Notes under the pieces: generated by a model
What the model saw: the letters and a program-made list of their open reading frames with translations, nothing else
Database searches by the model: none
What the model was told of the DNA's origin: nothing
From: Marinicella litoralis
GTDB taxonomy: Bacteria > Pseudomonadota > Gammaproteobacteria > Xanthomonadales > Marinicellaceae
NCBI RefSeq assembly: GCF_002591915.1
Contig: NZ_NIHB01000001.1
Location: 411,805-475,804 of the forward strand
Direction of reading: 5' to 3'
DNA length: 64,000 nt
Shown here: positions 46,064 to 55,994 of the stretch, one piece after another
Numbering within the stretch: the stretch's first letter is position 1
Layout of the letters: each line of letters opens with the position of its first letter
Made by a program: the position numbers and the translations under genes

Positions 46064-47390
46064 GACCACAGCAGACAAGCACAAAGCTAAGGCTGAAAAG
46101 CTTGATGAAACCCCTGTGCCGACTGCCAATGAACAAGCCTTGGGCAGTTTGCGACAGTTGTTGTCCGATCCCAAAATTCCGGCAGCGGTCAGAAATCAAT
46201 TAAAGGAAGAATACCAGAACATCCAGCTCTTGATTGATAAGTTGGAAAATGAACAAATTCATATCGTGGCATTCGGCAAGGTCAGTACCGGCAAGTCATC
46301 ATTGCTCAACGCCATCAGTGGACAAGCACATTTTACCGTCAGTCCATTGCACGGCGAAACCAAACACAGCAGTCACTTGGATTGGCCCAGTTATGAACAG
46401 CAAGCCGTGGTGTTGATTGACACCCCGGGTACCGATGAATTTGACGGTGAAGCGCGTGAAATCATGGCGCAACAAGCGGCCAAACAAGCCGATGTTATCT
46501 TGTTCGTATTGGATGGCGACATCAGCGAATCACAGAAACAACAACTGGCCATCATTGCTCAGCCGAACAAACCGATAGTCATCGTTTTGAACAAGGCCGA
46601 CCTTTATACCCATGATGAAATAGAACGCATCAAGGCATCCATCGCCAACAAAACCCAAGGCATCAACAGCCGCATCGTGGCAGTTTCTGCGGACCCAAGA
46701 CCCAGGACGTTGATCATCCAATTGCCAGATGGCAGCCAGCAAGAAAAAATTGAAACCCCAGCTGCACACATTGATGAACTCAAACAGCTGATTTGGGACA
46801 TGTTGGAAACTGAAGGCAAAACCATCACCGCTTTGAATGCCAGTTTGTTTGCTGGAGAAGTGTCGGAAAATGTAGCGAAAAAAGTCATTGAAGTGCGTAA
46901 ATCCGCAGGTCAAAAAATCATCAGAACCTATTGTATGGCCAAAGGCATTGGTGTGGCATTCAATCCGATTCCAGTGGCAGATTTATTGTTTGCTGCTGGC
47001 TTGGATGTGGCCATGATCAGACAATTGTCCAAACTGTATGGACTGTCATTGGGTAAAGTGGAAGCGACCAAGTTGACCACCACCATCATGGCTCAATTGG
47101 CGGTGTTGATGGGTGCAGTTTGGGGCGTTAACCTGTTGTCATCAGCGATGAAAACAGTCAGTGCAGGCTTATCGACCACCATCACTGCCACAGCCCAAGG
47201 GTCCTTGGCCTATTACGCCACCTACTTGGTAGGGCAGATTGCTGAGTATTATTTTGTTCAAGGGAATTCATGGGGTAAAGAGGGCCCAAAAACAGTGGCG
47301 AAAAACATCGTAAAAAACCTGGATCGTAATTCCATCTTACTGGAGGCTCGGGAGCAAATTCTAAAAACCTTGAATAAAAAAAACGACTGA
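45990..47390 (+). CDS. GTPase with DUF697-like C-terminus (second of pair)
   Basis: A 466-residue protein that begins in the 3' end of the first GTPase gene. No ATG is available: the best start is TTG at 45990, seven nt after a strong GAGGAG ribosome binding site at 45977-45982; an earlier TTG at 45975 is before that site. The N-terminal basic stretch is followed by a coiled-coil-like region, then G1 GKVSTGKSS (about 96-104), G3 DTPGTDEF and G4 NKADLY. The C-terminal part has VAFNPIPVADLLFAAGLDVAMI (DUF697-like) and a later hydrophobic pair of helices. Translation is probably coupled to the first GTPase. Confidence 0.85.
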   Translation: MAHLKNWRKIWRKWRSPSAATKTNKTTADKHKAKAEKLDETPVPTANEQALGSLRQLLSDPKIPAAVRNQLKEEYQNIQLLIDKLENEQIHIVAFGKVSTGKSSLLNAISGQAHFTVSPLHGETKHSSHLDWPSYEQQAVVLIDTPGTDEFDGEAREIMAQQAAKQADVILFVLDGDISESQKQQLAIIAQPNKPIVIVLNKADLYTHDEIERIKASIANKTQGINSRIVAVSADPRPRTLIIQLPDGSQQEKIETPAAHIDELKQLIWDMLETEGKTITALNASLFAGEVSENVAKKVIEVRKSAGQKIIRTYCMAKGIGVAFNPIPVADLLFAAGLDVAMIRQLSKLYGLSLGKVEATKLTTTIMAQLAVLMGAVWGVNLLSSAMKTVSAGLSTTITATAQGSLAYYATYLVGQIAEYYFVQGNSWGKEGPKTVAKNIVKNLDRNSILLEAREQILKTLNKKND

Positions 47391-47410
47391 AATGATGTGC
47401 CTGTGCTGGT

Positions 47411-47779
47411 CTATAACAAAGATTTAAGCCATTGATTCATTCTGAATTTGGATTTGAAGTTTTTACTGCAGAGATAAAAGCCACCCAAGAAATGACCGCC
47501 TTCCTCTTTGACCCATAACAATTCAGCAAACACCTTGATGTGTTGTGCATCACAGTGGTCAAGGTTTAAAAGCAAAGTCAATTCATGAATTTCATTCAAC
47601 GCCCTGTTTTGCAACATCAATAATTGCATGCCAAATTCATTGAAATTCAGTACATGACCAATCAATTCATTGGAGCACGAGTCAACCACATTGACCTTAT
47701 TATCAGGCCTCAGACGAACCGGTCGGTCCCAATGTTTAAGGTTATTAAAAACCTGCCTTTCAATCGTTTCTTGGTTCAT
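47411..47779 (-). CDS. Small PilZ-like domain protein
   Basis: A 122-residue protein. The middle has RPVRLRPDNKVNVVDSC then VLNFNEFGMQLLML, which looks like a PilZ domain with a divergent second motif (NxNEFG in place of D/NxSxxG), followed by AELLWVKEEGGHFLGGFYL. If real, the RxxR part could still bind cyclic di-GMP, but the second motif is altered, so it may be a non-binding member. It is convergent with the second GTPase gene. Confidence 0.55.
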   Translation of the reverse strand: MNQETIERQVFNNLKHWDRPVRLRPDNKVNVVDSCSNELIGHVLNFNEFGMQLLMLQNRALNEIHELTLLLNLDHCDAQHIKVFAELLWVKEEGGHFLGGFYLCSKNFKSKFRMNQWLKSLL

Positions 47780-48049
47780 TTTATCAACTCAGTGTATACA
47801 ATTATCATAATACGAAAACCCGGTTTTATAGGATCTGAGTTGTTAACAATTGTGATAAACAGCCAAATCAGCAGGAAAAATCTGGTTTTAATGTTCTGAA
47901 AAGTAAAAAAGGTGAAAAATTATCAATAAAATAACAGAAACACCGGTGGACAAAGGCCACAGTCCAACGATTTCAGTTGGCCATGGGTCTGAATAACGGG
48001 TTTGCGAAAGCTGGAGAAGTGAAAGACATCCTTGTCTTTGATGGCTTGT

Positions 48050-49063
48050 TTATTTAATCGGTTGATAAATATAAGTCAAAATTTCAGTCTCTGGAACGGT
48101 TTCTGGGTCATTGGCGTAGACTTCCCATGGGTTACCATTGCGCTGTAGTTCATTTTCAGCGATGTAAGCATCCAGTAAAGCGTATGAGGCTTCGCCTTGG
48201 TCATACGAGCCTTTTTGGATGTATTTAACCGCTTTACCGGCATAGGTTTGGCCCAGTTGAATTTCACCGGTTTCACCTTCAATGCTGGTCAGGTCAACTG
48301 GGATGGCTGCATCAAATTCCCACACGCTGTTTTCCCAACTGCGGGTAATGGCCAGTGGCATGCCACCGAAATTGATGTCGTTGGCAGCCATGAATGCAGT
48401 GATTTTTCCGTAAGCTTCGCCAATCACACCACTCAAATCATCATTGGTGTTGCCTGAGGCAGTGATGTACAAGACATTTTGTGATGACACATTTTCAATG
48501 CTGAAGCCGGAAAAATCATAAACCGGTTTTGCCTCAACCAAGGTTTTTAAGTTTTGCAAACCCAATTCATACTGCGGGCCTAACATGCCATCCATCATCA
48601 TGCCAAAATAACGTCCGAGGATGTCGCCTTTAAAATCAGCGTCAAAAATCCACGAAACTTCTGTTGAATCTCCCATTGCTTTGATTTGATAGGTGGCCCA
48701 TGCGGGATCATCTCCTTGTCCATCAAAATACAATTCAGCTTTAATTCTTTCATAAGGTACTGATTCAATGATGGTTTGGTGACCCGAACCCACTTCTTTG
48801 TTACCAGACCATGACATTTTAGAACCAACCCCTTTCTCAGGTCCTTCATACTGGTAGCTTGCATCGGGGTCTAGCTTGGCCCAGGGAGACCATTGGTTGA
48901 AAGTGTGCATGGAGTTGACGGTTTTAAAAACCATTTTTGCCGGCCGGTCAATGGTGATGCTGCGCGAAACTTGCACTTTATCTTCTAAAAAGAAAAAGCC
49001 ATAAGCATAGAAAGCGATGACTAAAAATAACAATGCGAAAAACAAATACTTGAAAACTCTCAT
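48050..49063 (-). CDS. SRPBCC domain protein with GyrI-like C-terminus
   Basis: A 337-residue protein. N-terminal membrane helix (about 5-27) anchors an SRPBCC/polyketide-cyclase-like domain (about 33-175: VSRSITIDRPAKMVF, FNQWSPWAKLDPD, GSKMSWSGN). From about 180 onward the region resembles the GyrI/effector-binding fold seen with AraC-type regulators (GEAYGKITAFMAAN, AVKYIQKGSYDQGEASYALLD, PWEVYANDP). This two-domain membrane-anchored form is common among SRPBCC family proteins. It probably binds a hydrophobic small molecule, but the ligand is unknown. It is divergent from rmuC. Confidence 0.82.
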   Translation of the reverse strand: MRVFKYLFFALLFLVIAFYAYGFFFLEDKVQVSRSITIDRPAKMVFKTVNSMHTFNQWSPWAKLDPDASYQYEGPEKGVGSKMSWSGNKEVGSGHQTIIESVPYERIKAELYFDGQGDDPAWATYQIKAMGDSTEVSWIFDADFKGDILGRYFGMMMDGMLGPQYELGLQNLKTLVEAKPVYDFSGFSIENVSSQNVLYITASGNTNDDLSGVIGEAYGKITAFMAANDINFGGMPLAITRSWENSVWEFDAAIPVDLTSIEGETGEIQLGQTYAGKAVKYIQKGSYDQGEASYALLDAYIAENELQRNGNPWEVYANDPETVPETEILTYIYQPIK

Positions 49064-49110
49064 GATGAATACCCTATGTTTTAACTGGGTTAAATGATAG
49101 CATATATGCC

Positions 49111-50538
49111 ATGAAAAACCTTTTGAGTTATGCGGAAATTTACCTGCTAGAAAGTTTGTTGATCAGCCTGCTTTTGGGCGTATTTTTGTGTGCATTATTG
49201 GTTTGGTTTTTATGGGCCAAAGCCAAGAATCAATGGCAATCCCTGACGGCCGAAAAGCACCGGGCAGAAATTCAGTTGCATCAACAGCAATCGCAACAGC
49301 TACAAGCAGAACTTGAGAAAGTTTCTCAAGAAAACGAACAACAAGAACGAGAATTGTTGCGGCTGAACAAACTGACCGTCAAAATTTCAGAGCAGTATAA
49401 ATACAGCCAAGAAAAAGCACAGCTGGCTGATGAGCGACAATTGGCACTATCAGAAGCAGAAAAACAATTGACTCAATTGAAATCTGAAGTCGAACATCAA
49501 TCAGCGCGCTTCAAAGAACAAACGGAATTCATTAAAAACTCTCAGGCAACCTTGTCCGACCATTTCAACACTTTGGGGCAGAAAATTCTGGAAGAAAAAT
49601 CCGCCAAATTTACCGACCGCAACAAAGAACAAATGAACCAGGTGGTCAGCCCTTTACAAAAACAATTACAGGAATTTCAGCTACTGATTAATCGCAATGC
49701 CACCGAAGGTTTGGCCCAACAAAAATCGATGAAGTCAGAGATTGAGCGCATCTACCAGCTCAATCAGGAATTAAGTAAAAAAGCCACAGATTTGACCAAA
49801 GCGTTGACCTCAGAAAGCAAAACCCAAGGCAATTGGGGTGAATTGATCTTACATCGATTGCTTGAAGTGGCCGGCTTGGAAAAAGGCCGTGAATTTGAAA
49901 CCGAAATTTCTTTCACCAATGAAGACAACAAGCGCTACCGTCCTGATGTATTGATTCATTTACCACAACAAAAAACCATGGTGGTTGATGCCAAGGTGTC
50001 ATTGACGGCCTTTGAGCGCTATGTCAATGCAGCAACCGATGCCGAACGACAAAACCAATTGAAATTGCATGTGCAATCGATGCAACAACACATCAAAACC
50101 TTGTCAGAAAAAGCCTATCAGAAGATTGAACAAATTGATTCATTGGATTTTGTGATGATGTTTGTGCCCGTTGAGTCGGCTTTTTTAGAAGCGGTTAACT
50201 CACAACCTAATTTGATTGAAGAGGCCTATAAAAAGAACGTCTTGATTTTATCCGCCAGTAATTTATTGGCCACTTTACGCACGGTGATGGTGCTGTGGCA
50301 AAACGAAAATCAAAACAAGAATGCCCAATTGATTGCTGACAAAGCCGGCAAAATGTACGACAAGTTTGTCAGTTTTGTTGATGATTTGAACCAAATCAAA
50401 CTGCGTTTAGATCAAGCCGACAGTGCTTGGTACGATGCAGAAAACAAACTCAAAACAGGCCGCGGTAACCTCATCAGACAGGCGGACAATTTAAAACAAT
50501 TGGGCGCACGCAACAGCAAACAATTACCCTCCGACTGA
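49111..50538 (+). CDS. rmuC: DNA recombination protein RmuC
   Basis: A 475-residue protein of the RmuC family, which limits DNA rearrangements at inverted repeats and carries a PD-(D/E)XK-like nuclease fold. N-terminal membrane helix (about 14-36), long coiled coil (about 40-150), then the RmuC domain: KTQGNWGELILHRLLEVAGL, RYRPDVLIHLPQQKTMVVDAKVSL, DFVMMFVPVESAFLEAV and NLLATLRTVMVLWQNENQNKNAQLIA. These are all hallmark stretches. Confidence 0.95.
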   Translation: MKNLLSYAEIYLLESLLISLLLGVFLCALLVWFLWAKAKNQWQSLTAEKHRAEIQLHQQQSQQLQAELEKVSQENEQQERELLRLNKLTVKISEQYKYSQEKAQLADERQLALSEAEKQLTQLKSEVEHQSARFKEQTEFIKNSQATLSDHFNTLGQKILEEKSAKFTDRNKEQMNQVVSPLQKQLQEFQLLINRNATEGLAQQKSMKSEIERIYQLNQELSKKATDLTKALTSESKTQGNWGELILHRLLEVAGLEKGREFETEISFTNEDNKRYRPDVLIHLPQQKTMVVDAKVSLTAFERYVNAATDAERQNQLKLHVQSMQQHIKTLSEKAYQKIEQIDSLDFVMMFVPVESAFLEAVNSQPNLIEEAYKKNVLILSASNLLATLRTVMVLWQNENQNKNAQLIADKAGKMYDKFVSFVDDLNQIKLRLDQADSAWYDAENKLKTGRGNLIRQADNLKQLGARNSKQLPSD

Positions 50539-50573
50539 CCTTTTTTCAATCGTGGTCAACCTGCCAAGCTCTG

Positions 50574-53500
50574 TTATTGACCATGTGGCACCGGTGCTTT
50601 GTTTTCACTTTTTCGTTGATAGCCTTTGATGTTGATGAATCGATACTTCATGCGCTCTAACAAGGCGTACAAGGCGGGAATCAATATCAAGGTAATGACC
50701 GTGGCGAATAAAATTCCAAAAGCCAGGGACACCGCCATCGGGATGATGACTTTGGCCTGTAAGGATTGTTCGAACATGATCGGTAACAAACCAAAGAATG
50801 TAGTCAAAGAGGTCAATAAAATGGCCCTGAACCGTTTGCTGCCGGCGTGTTTAACCGCGGTAATGATGTCTACGCCATGGCTGCGTTCTTTGTTGATGTA
50901 ATCAACCATCACCAGCGAATCATTGACCACCACCCCAGTGAGTGCAATCACCCCAAAGATTGACATCATGCTGAAGGTCATGCCCAGCAACAAATGCCCA
51001 ACGATGGCACCAGTAATTCCAAAGGGGATCACCATCATGATGATAATGGGTTGTAAATAGGACTTCAGAGGAATTGCCAATAAAACATAGATCAACATGA
51101 TGGCAGACAACATGCCGATGGCCAGGTTATTGATCAAGTCAGTCATCTCCTTGCTGGTGCCGTCCAGATCGAATTTCACATCGGGGTATTCAGGCACTAT
51201 GGGGCCACCATTGCTTGGCATGATTTGACCCACAATGGCTTGAGGGTCGGCAATCGATTTATCAACCGCTGCGGTGATTCGGGCGGCCCGTTTGCGATTA
51301 ACCCGTTCAATCGAATTGGCCGCTTTACCCAAGGTAACTTCAGCCACGGTATTCAAAGGCAATTCATCGCCCTGCTGAGTGCGGATGCGCAAATCATCCA
51401 GTGATTTCAATGACTCCCTGGTTTCGCGGTCATAACGCAACATCACCTTGATTTCATCATTGCCTCTTTGCAGGCGTTGAATTTCTTCGCCGTAATAAGC
51501 TTGCCTGATTTGTCTTCCAATGTCGCTTTGACTGAGGCCCAAGCTGCGCCCGACCGGCTTGATGGAAAATTCAATTTCATCCTTGCCGGCTTCCAATGAA
51601 TTTCTGACATCAGAGACGCCTTCAAACTCAGCGATTTTTCCCGCCAGTATTTCTGCCGCCAACCTGAGCTCTTCGGTGTCATTGCCCACCAGTTTTAGGC
51701 TCACATCAGGACCTTGGCCAGGGCCGGTCAATGACATGGTGCCGATGTGCGTGGCGCCAGGAATGTCGCCAATGTATTCTGTCCAGCGCCGCAACATTTC
51801 TTTGCCATCAATGACTGAGTGTTCATCCTTGACCAATTCAACGATCACTTTGCCTGATATTTGAGAATCAATGAAAGACAATCTGTGGGTAAACACAGCG
51901 CCGCTTTCTTTGCCCACTTCCTGACTGATGTCTCGGTCTAATTTAACCAAAGAATTTTCAATGTGATCAAGCACTTCCATGGTTTTGTCCTGAGGTGTTC
52001 CTTGGGCCATGGCAAAATCTGCTTGCACAAAATCCGCCACAAAATCCGGCATCATCACGAAACGAACCAAGCCATTACTGATTAAACCGATGCTTAAAAC
52101 AAAGACCGCAACAAAGGCAGTTAAAGTCAAGCCTGGACGATTAATGGCTTTGCCGATAATGGGTTTGTAATGGTGCTTGATGACGTATTCCAAACCGTGG
52201 TTGACCTTGCGTTGTAGCCGCAACAAGGGTCCGGGATTTTGGGTGCCAATGTCATCGGATTTCATGTGTGCCAAATGTGCTGGCAAGATTAATTTTGATT
52301 CCACCAAGGAAAACAACAAACACAAAATCACCACCCAACCAATGGCTTCAAAAAAGGAACCAAATAAAGTGCCAACGAACAGCATCGGGGCAAAGGCCGC
52401 TATGGTGGTTAACACCCCAAAGGTGGCAGGTGTGGCCACTTTTTGCGCTCCGACCACTACATTTTTTAAGGAATGTCCATTGTGTTGGATTTCGGAGTAG
52501 GCGCTTTCACCAATAACAATGGCGTCATCAACCACAATACCCAACACCAATATAAAACCAAACATGCTGAGCATGTTGATGCTGACCCCAGTCAACGGCA
52601 GGAACATGAAGGCACCCAGGAAAGCGACGGGTAAACCGAGCATCACCCAAAAGGCCACTTTGAGGCGCAAAAATAAAGTCAAGGTCAATAACACCAACAC
52701 GGCACCTTGCAGCATGTTGCGTTCCATCATGTCCAGTCGGCCCCGTACATAATGCGAAGTGTCTGACCATGTGGCCACTGACATATTGGCTGGCATTTTG
52801 TCTTGAATTTGTGAGACGTAGGCATTGACCTGATCGGAAATAATCAACACCGATTCATTTTCCACCGCATTCACTCGAATACTGATCGCTGGTTTACCAT
52901 CAAAAGTGCCAATGTCAGCGGTTTCAACAAAGCCGTCCTTGATGGTGGCGATGTCAGACAGTTTTAACCTTGAGCCATCTGGATTGGTCCTGATCACAGT
53001 TGCTGCAAACTCCTTGCCAGTATAAGATTGGCCCACAGAACGCAGCAACACATCACCGCGATCGGTTTTGATGGAACCACCAGGTAAATCAATGGAAGCG
53101 GCTCGCAATGCGCGTGAAATTTCATCAAAGGTCAATTGGTACTGTCGCAGGGTGTTCTCAGTGATTTCAATGGCAATTTCATAATCTCGGCTGCCGACCA
53201 AAGTCGCCATGGACACGTCGGGTAAGTCTATGATGTCATCGCGCACATCGCGGGTGGCTTGCAGTAAATCAGATTCTGGCACATTGCCATAGACCGACAG
53301 AAACAACACAGGTTGTTGGATCACGATTTCACTGATGATGGGTTTTTCAGATTGTTCGGGAAATGAATTGATGCCATCGACGCGATTTTTAATTTCTGCC
53401 ATGACGTTTTTGACGTCGTAATTGCTGCCGATTTCTAGGTTGGCTCGGGCAAACCCTTCGTTGGCCAAACAGGTGGTTTTATCAATGCCTTCAAGCCCAG

Positions 53501-53732
53501 TGACGGCGTCTTCAATCTTGACACAAATGCCTTTTTCAACCTCATCAGGCGCAGCACCCGGGTAGGCCATGGTGATCTGAACTTGATTGATGGAGGTGGC
53601 AGGGAACATTTCTTTTTTCAGCGTCCAGGCTGAATACAAACCTCCAATGATTAAACAAACCATCAGCAAGTTGGATGCCACAGAGTTGCTGGCGAACCAG
53701 TAGATAATGCCTTGGTCCCATTGTTTTTTCAT
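50574..53732 (-). CDS. RND family efflux transporter, inner-membrane pump subunit
   Basis: A 1052-residue proton-driven efflux pump of the AcrB/HAE1-type superfamily. Twelve membrane helices in two sets, each followed by a large periplasmic domain. Characteristic stretches: GAAPDEVEKGICVKIEDAV in the porter domain, GLVVDDAIV-like region as FILVLGIVVDDAIVIGE in TM4 with the proton-relay Asp pair, and the equivalent ALTGVVVNDSLVMVDYIN in the second half. Overlaps the adaptor gene by four nt (ATGA). No outer-membrane channel gene lies next to it, so the partner is elsewhere. Substrates cannot be told. Confidence 0.94.
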   Translation of the reverse strand: MKKQWDQGIIYWFASNSVASNLLMVCLIIGGLYSAWTLKKEMFPATSINQVQITMAYPGAAPDEVEKGICVKIEDAVTGLEGIDKTTCLANEGFARANLEIGSNYDVKNVMAEIKNRVDGINSFPEQSEKPIISEIVIQQPVLFLSVYGNVPESDLLQATRDVRDDIIDLPDVSMATLVGSRDYEIAIEITENTLRQYQLTFDEISRALRAASIDLPGGSIKTDRGDVLLRSVGQSYTGKEFAATVIRTNPDGSRLKLSDIATIKDGFVETADIGTFDGKPAISIRVNAVENESVLIISDQVNAYVSQIQDKMPANMSVATWSDTSHYVRGRLDMMERNMLQGAVLVLLTLTLFLRLKVAFWVMLGLPVAFLGAFMFLPLTGVSINMLSMFGFILVLGIVVDDAIVIGESAYSEIQHNGHSLKNVVVGAQKVATPATFGVLTTIAAFAPMLFVGTLFGSFFEAIGWVVILCLLFSLVESKLILPAHLAHMKSDDIGTQNPGPLLRLQRKVNHGLEYVIKHHYKPIIGKAINRPGLTLTAFVAVFVLSIGLISNGLVRFVMMPDFVADFVQADFAMAQGTPQDKTMEVLDHIENSLVKLDRDISQEVGKESGAVFTHRLSFIDSQISGKVIVELVKDEHSVIDGKEMLRRWTEYIGDIPGATHIGTMSLTGPGQGPDVSLKLVGNDTEELRLAAEILAGKIAEFEGVSDVRNSLEAGKDEIEFSIKPVGRSLGLSQSDIGRQIRQAYYGEEIQRLQRGNDEIKVMLRYDRETRESLKSLDDLRIRTQQGDELPLNTVAEVTLGKAANSIERVNRKRAARITAAVDKSIADPQAIVGQIMPSNGGPIVPEYPDVKFDLDGTSKEMTDLINNLAIGMLSAIMLIYVLLAIPLKSYLQPIIIMMVIPFGITGAIVGHLLLGMTFSMMSIFGVIALTGVVVNDSLVMVDYINKERSHGVDIITAVKHAGSKRFRAILLTSLTTFFGLLPIMFEQSLQAKVIIPMAVSLAFGILFATVITLILIPALYALLERMKYRFINIKGYQRKSENKAPVPHGQ

Positions 53733-54925
53733 GGGCTTGCCTCAGAGGCTGAATCGTTGCTATCAACAGTGGCGTCATTTTTCCTTAATTTCATGCCAAC
53801 TTCTGGAGCCTGAATGGGGGTGGTGATGATTTGATCGTTGGCCGTTAAGCCATCATCTACATAAAAATACTCATTGGTTTTGTGTACCACATGGACTGAT
53901 TTTATGGCCAATGTGCCATCGGTTTGATACACAGAAAGTTGGTCGTTGGGCATCATCCAAGCGGTGGGTACGGCATAGACTTGGTCATAGGTTTGGCCAG
54001 TAATTTTTGCTTGTAAAAAGCTGTTGAATAACATCCCTTGGGCAAAAGGCTCAGGGACCTCGGCCACGGCATAAGTCATCAATGTTCGACTGTCTTTGCT
54101 GGATTCCAATCGCTTGATATGACCATTGATAGGTTTAGGCTGCTGATCACTGGTAAACACAACCTGTAATGGCTTGTCGTTCAATGTTTGTTCGGCGAGG
54201 TTCAGCTTGATTAAATTGTCATTGGTTAAGGGCAATCTAACCTCTGCAACTGCCGTACCGGCCAAGGTTGCCAATTGACCTGACATACCGATGAATTGTC
54301 CCAGATCAACCGATTTACTGATAACCGTACCATCAAAGGGGGCTTTGATTTCGGTTTTTTCTAAATCCCGCTTGGCTTTCATTAAATCAGCTTTGGCGGC
54401 TTTTAAGTTGGCTTTGGCGCCATCCAATTGTGGGATGTTGAGTAACAAGGCACTGGGCTGACCTTTTTTGCCAAAAGATTGCCAGTCTTTTTTGGCCTGA
54501 TCCGACTTGGCTTGTTCCAAATCCAATTGGGCTTGGGCGCTGGCGACATTGGCATCAGCTCGAGCCACGGCGACTCGGTAATCGGCTGGATCTAAGGTTA
54601 TCAACACATCACCGGAGTTAAAAAATCCGCCTACAGTGAACGATGGGCTTAAGGACAAGACCTTGCCACTGACTTCTGAGGCCAGGGTAATTTGACGCTT
54701 GGCTTGTAAAGTCCCTTGAGACTCCACTTGGATGGTTAATGAGCTGGGCTTTAGGGTTGCGGTTTCTACCAAAAAGCCTTTGGGTTTTTCAGGTATTTTG
54801 GCGGGTTCTGTTTTCATCGACGACATGAATTGCCAAGCGAAAATCACCAAAAGTACAATGATAATAACGGGCAAGACTCGTTTGATGAACGAGTTTTTGT
54901 GGTTTTGGTGACTGATCTTTTCCAT
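53729..54925 (-). CDS. RND efflux periplasmic adaptor (membrane fusion protein)
   Basis: A 398-residue adaptor of the HlyD/AcrA type. N-terminal membrane anchor (about 16-32), lipoyl-like halves with VESQGTLQAKRQITLASEVSGKV-type pattern, a coiled-coil hairpin (about 110-195: VARADANVASAQAQL, LKAAKADLMKAKRDL), second lipoyl half IKAPFDGTVISKSVDLGQF, then beta-barrel and membrane-proximal domains. The longest frame starts at 54961; the ATG at 54925 (MEKISHQNHKN) is better for a membrane leader. Operonic with the pump. Confidence 0.92.
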   Translation of the reverse strand: MEKISHQNHKNSFIKRVLPVIIIVLLVIFAWQFMSSMKTEPAKIPEKPKGFLVETATLKPSSLTIQVESQGTLQAKRQITLASEVSGKVLSLSPSFTVGGFFNSGDVLITLDPADYRVAVARADANVASAQAQLDLEQAKSDQAKKDWQSFGKKGQPSALLLNIPQLDGAKANLKAAKADLMKAKRDLEKTEIKAPFDGTVISKSVDLGQFIGMSGQLATLAGTAVAEVRLPLTNDNLIKLNLAEQTLNDKPLQVVFTSDQQPKPINGHIKRLESSKDSRTLMTYAVAEVPEPFAQGMLFNSFLQAKITGQTYDQVYAVPTAWMMPNDQLSVYQTDGTLAIKSVHVVHKTNEYFYVDDGLTANDQIITTPIQAPEVGMKLRKNDATVDSNDSASEASP

Positions 54926-55104
54926 GGCTTTTATCCAACGTTTCTCTGGTTTACTACGCAATCAACAGCTCCCCAACTGCTGTACATTTTCGGTGATTTT
55001 ATGTGGGTTATTTTAAACGATTACCAGCCATGGTGATATAGACCATCTGGCATAAATCTGATTCAACTTCAATGCCTGCAATCGGCATCAGCCCAAATCC
55101 TCGT

Positions 55105-55908
55105 TTACCTGAAAGCGTTGATGGTGTTTTTCAGGTCAATACAGGCTTGTTCGGCTTTCGCTGCGTAATTTTCTGGCTTATCACCAGCATAGATGATGCC
55201 GCGTGATGAGGAAATGATCAGGCCTTTGCCATCCGTTCTGAGACCGGCTTTTAAGGTGGCTTCGACATCACCGCCTTGCGCGCCAATACCAGGAATCAGT
55301 AAGGGCATGTCACCTACCAATTGTCTGATGGTTGCCAGTTCATTGGGATAAGTGGCACCAACCACCAGCAGTAAGTTGTGGTTGTGGTTCCAGTCTTGGC
55401 TGGCTTTTTTGGCCACCGTTTGGAACAAGGTGTCGCCATTGGCTAAGGTTAAATTTTGTAGCTCACCTGAACCAGCGTTGGAGGTTTTGCACAGCACCAC
55501 CACGCCTTTGTCTTTGAATTTGGAATAGGGTTCAATGGTGTCGCCACCCATGTATGGATTGACGGTGACGGCATCGGCCTGATATCGCTGGAAGGCTTCG
55601 GCGGCATATTGGTCTGCGGTGCTGCCGATGTCCCCGCGTTTGGCATCCAAGATGACCGGAACTGTCGGGTGGTTTTGCTGGATGTATTGAATGATCTGAG
55701 TGAGCTCTGTTTCTGCTTTCAAGGCGGCAAAATAGGCAATTTGAGGTTTGAAGGCACAGACATGTGCGGCTGTTGCATCGACGATGGCGGTTAACCAAGG
55801 CAATAAATCAACGCCCAGTTCACTCAATTTTTCAGCATTGGGGTCAAGGCCAACACAGACCAAAGATTGATTTTTATCTTGCGCGTGTTCTAATTGTTGA
55901 ATAAACAT
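55105..55908 (-). CDS. pyrF: Orotidine 5'-phosphate decarboxylase (PyrF, type 2)
   Basis: Final step of UMP synthesis. The catalytic DAKRGDIGSTADQYA motif is near residue 90 with its essential Asp and Lys residues, preceded by LVCVGLDPNAEK and AFKPQIAYFAA. Later VTVNPYMGGDTIEP, ALLV-type VVGATYP and LIPGIGAQGGDVEATL follow. The 267-residue length and these motifs fit the type-2 (mycobacterial-like) subfamily, rather than the E. coli type. The gene is divergent from degQ. Confidence 0.96.
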   Translation of the reverse strand: MFIQQLEHAQDKNQSLVCVGLDPNAEKLSELGVDLLPWLTAIVDATAAHVCAFKPQIAYFAALKAETELTQIIQYIQQNHPTVPVILDAKRGDIGSTADQYAAEAFQRYQADAVTVNPYMGGDTIEPYSKFKDKGVVVLCKTSNAGSGELQNLTLANGDTLFQTVAKKASQDWNHNHNLLLVVGATYPNELATIRQLVGDMPLLIPGIGAQGGDVEATLKAGLRTDGKGLIISSSRGIIYAGDKPENYAAKAEQACIDLKNTINAFR

Positions 55909-55994
55909 GGTCTTGAAAATAGACAGAAAGCGTCTATTTTAGGAGAGTGACCTCAGAATGGGAACTTTAATTTAGTTAAACAATCAGAAACACT

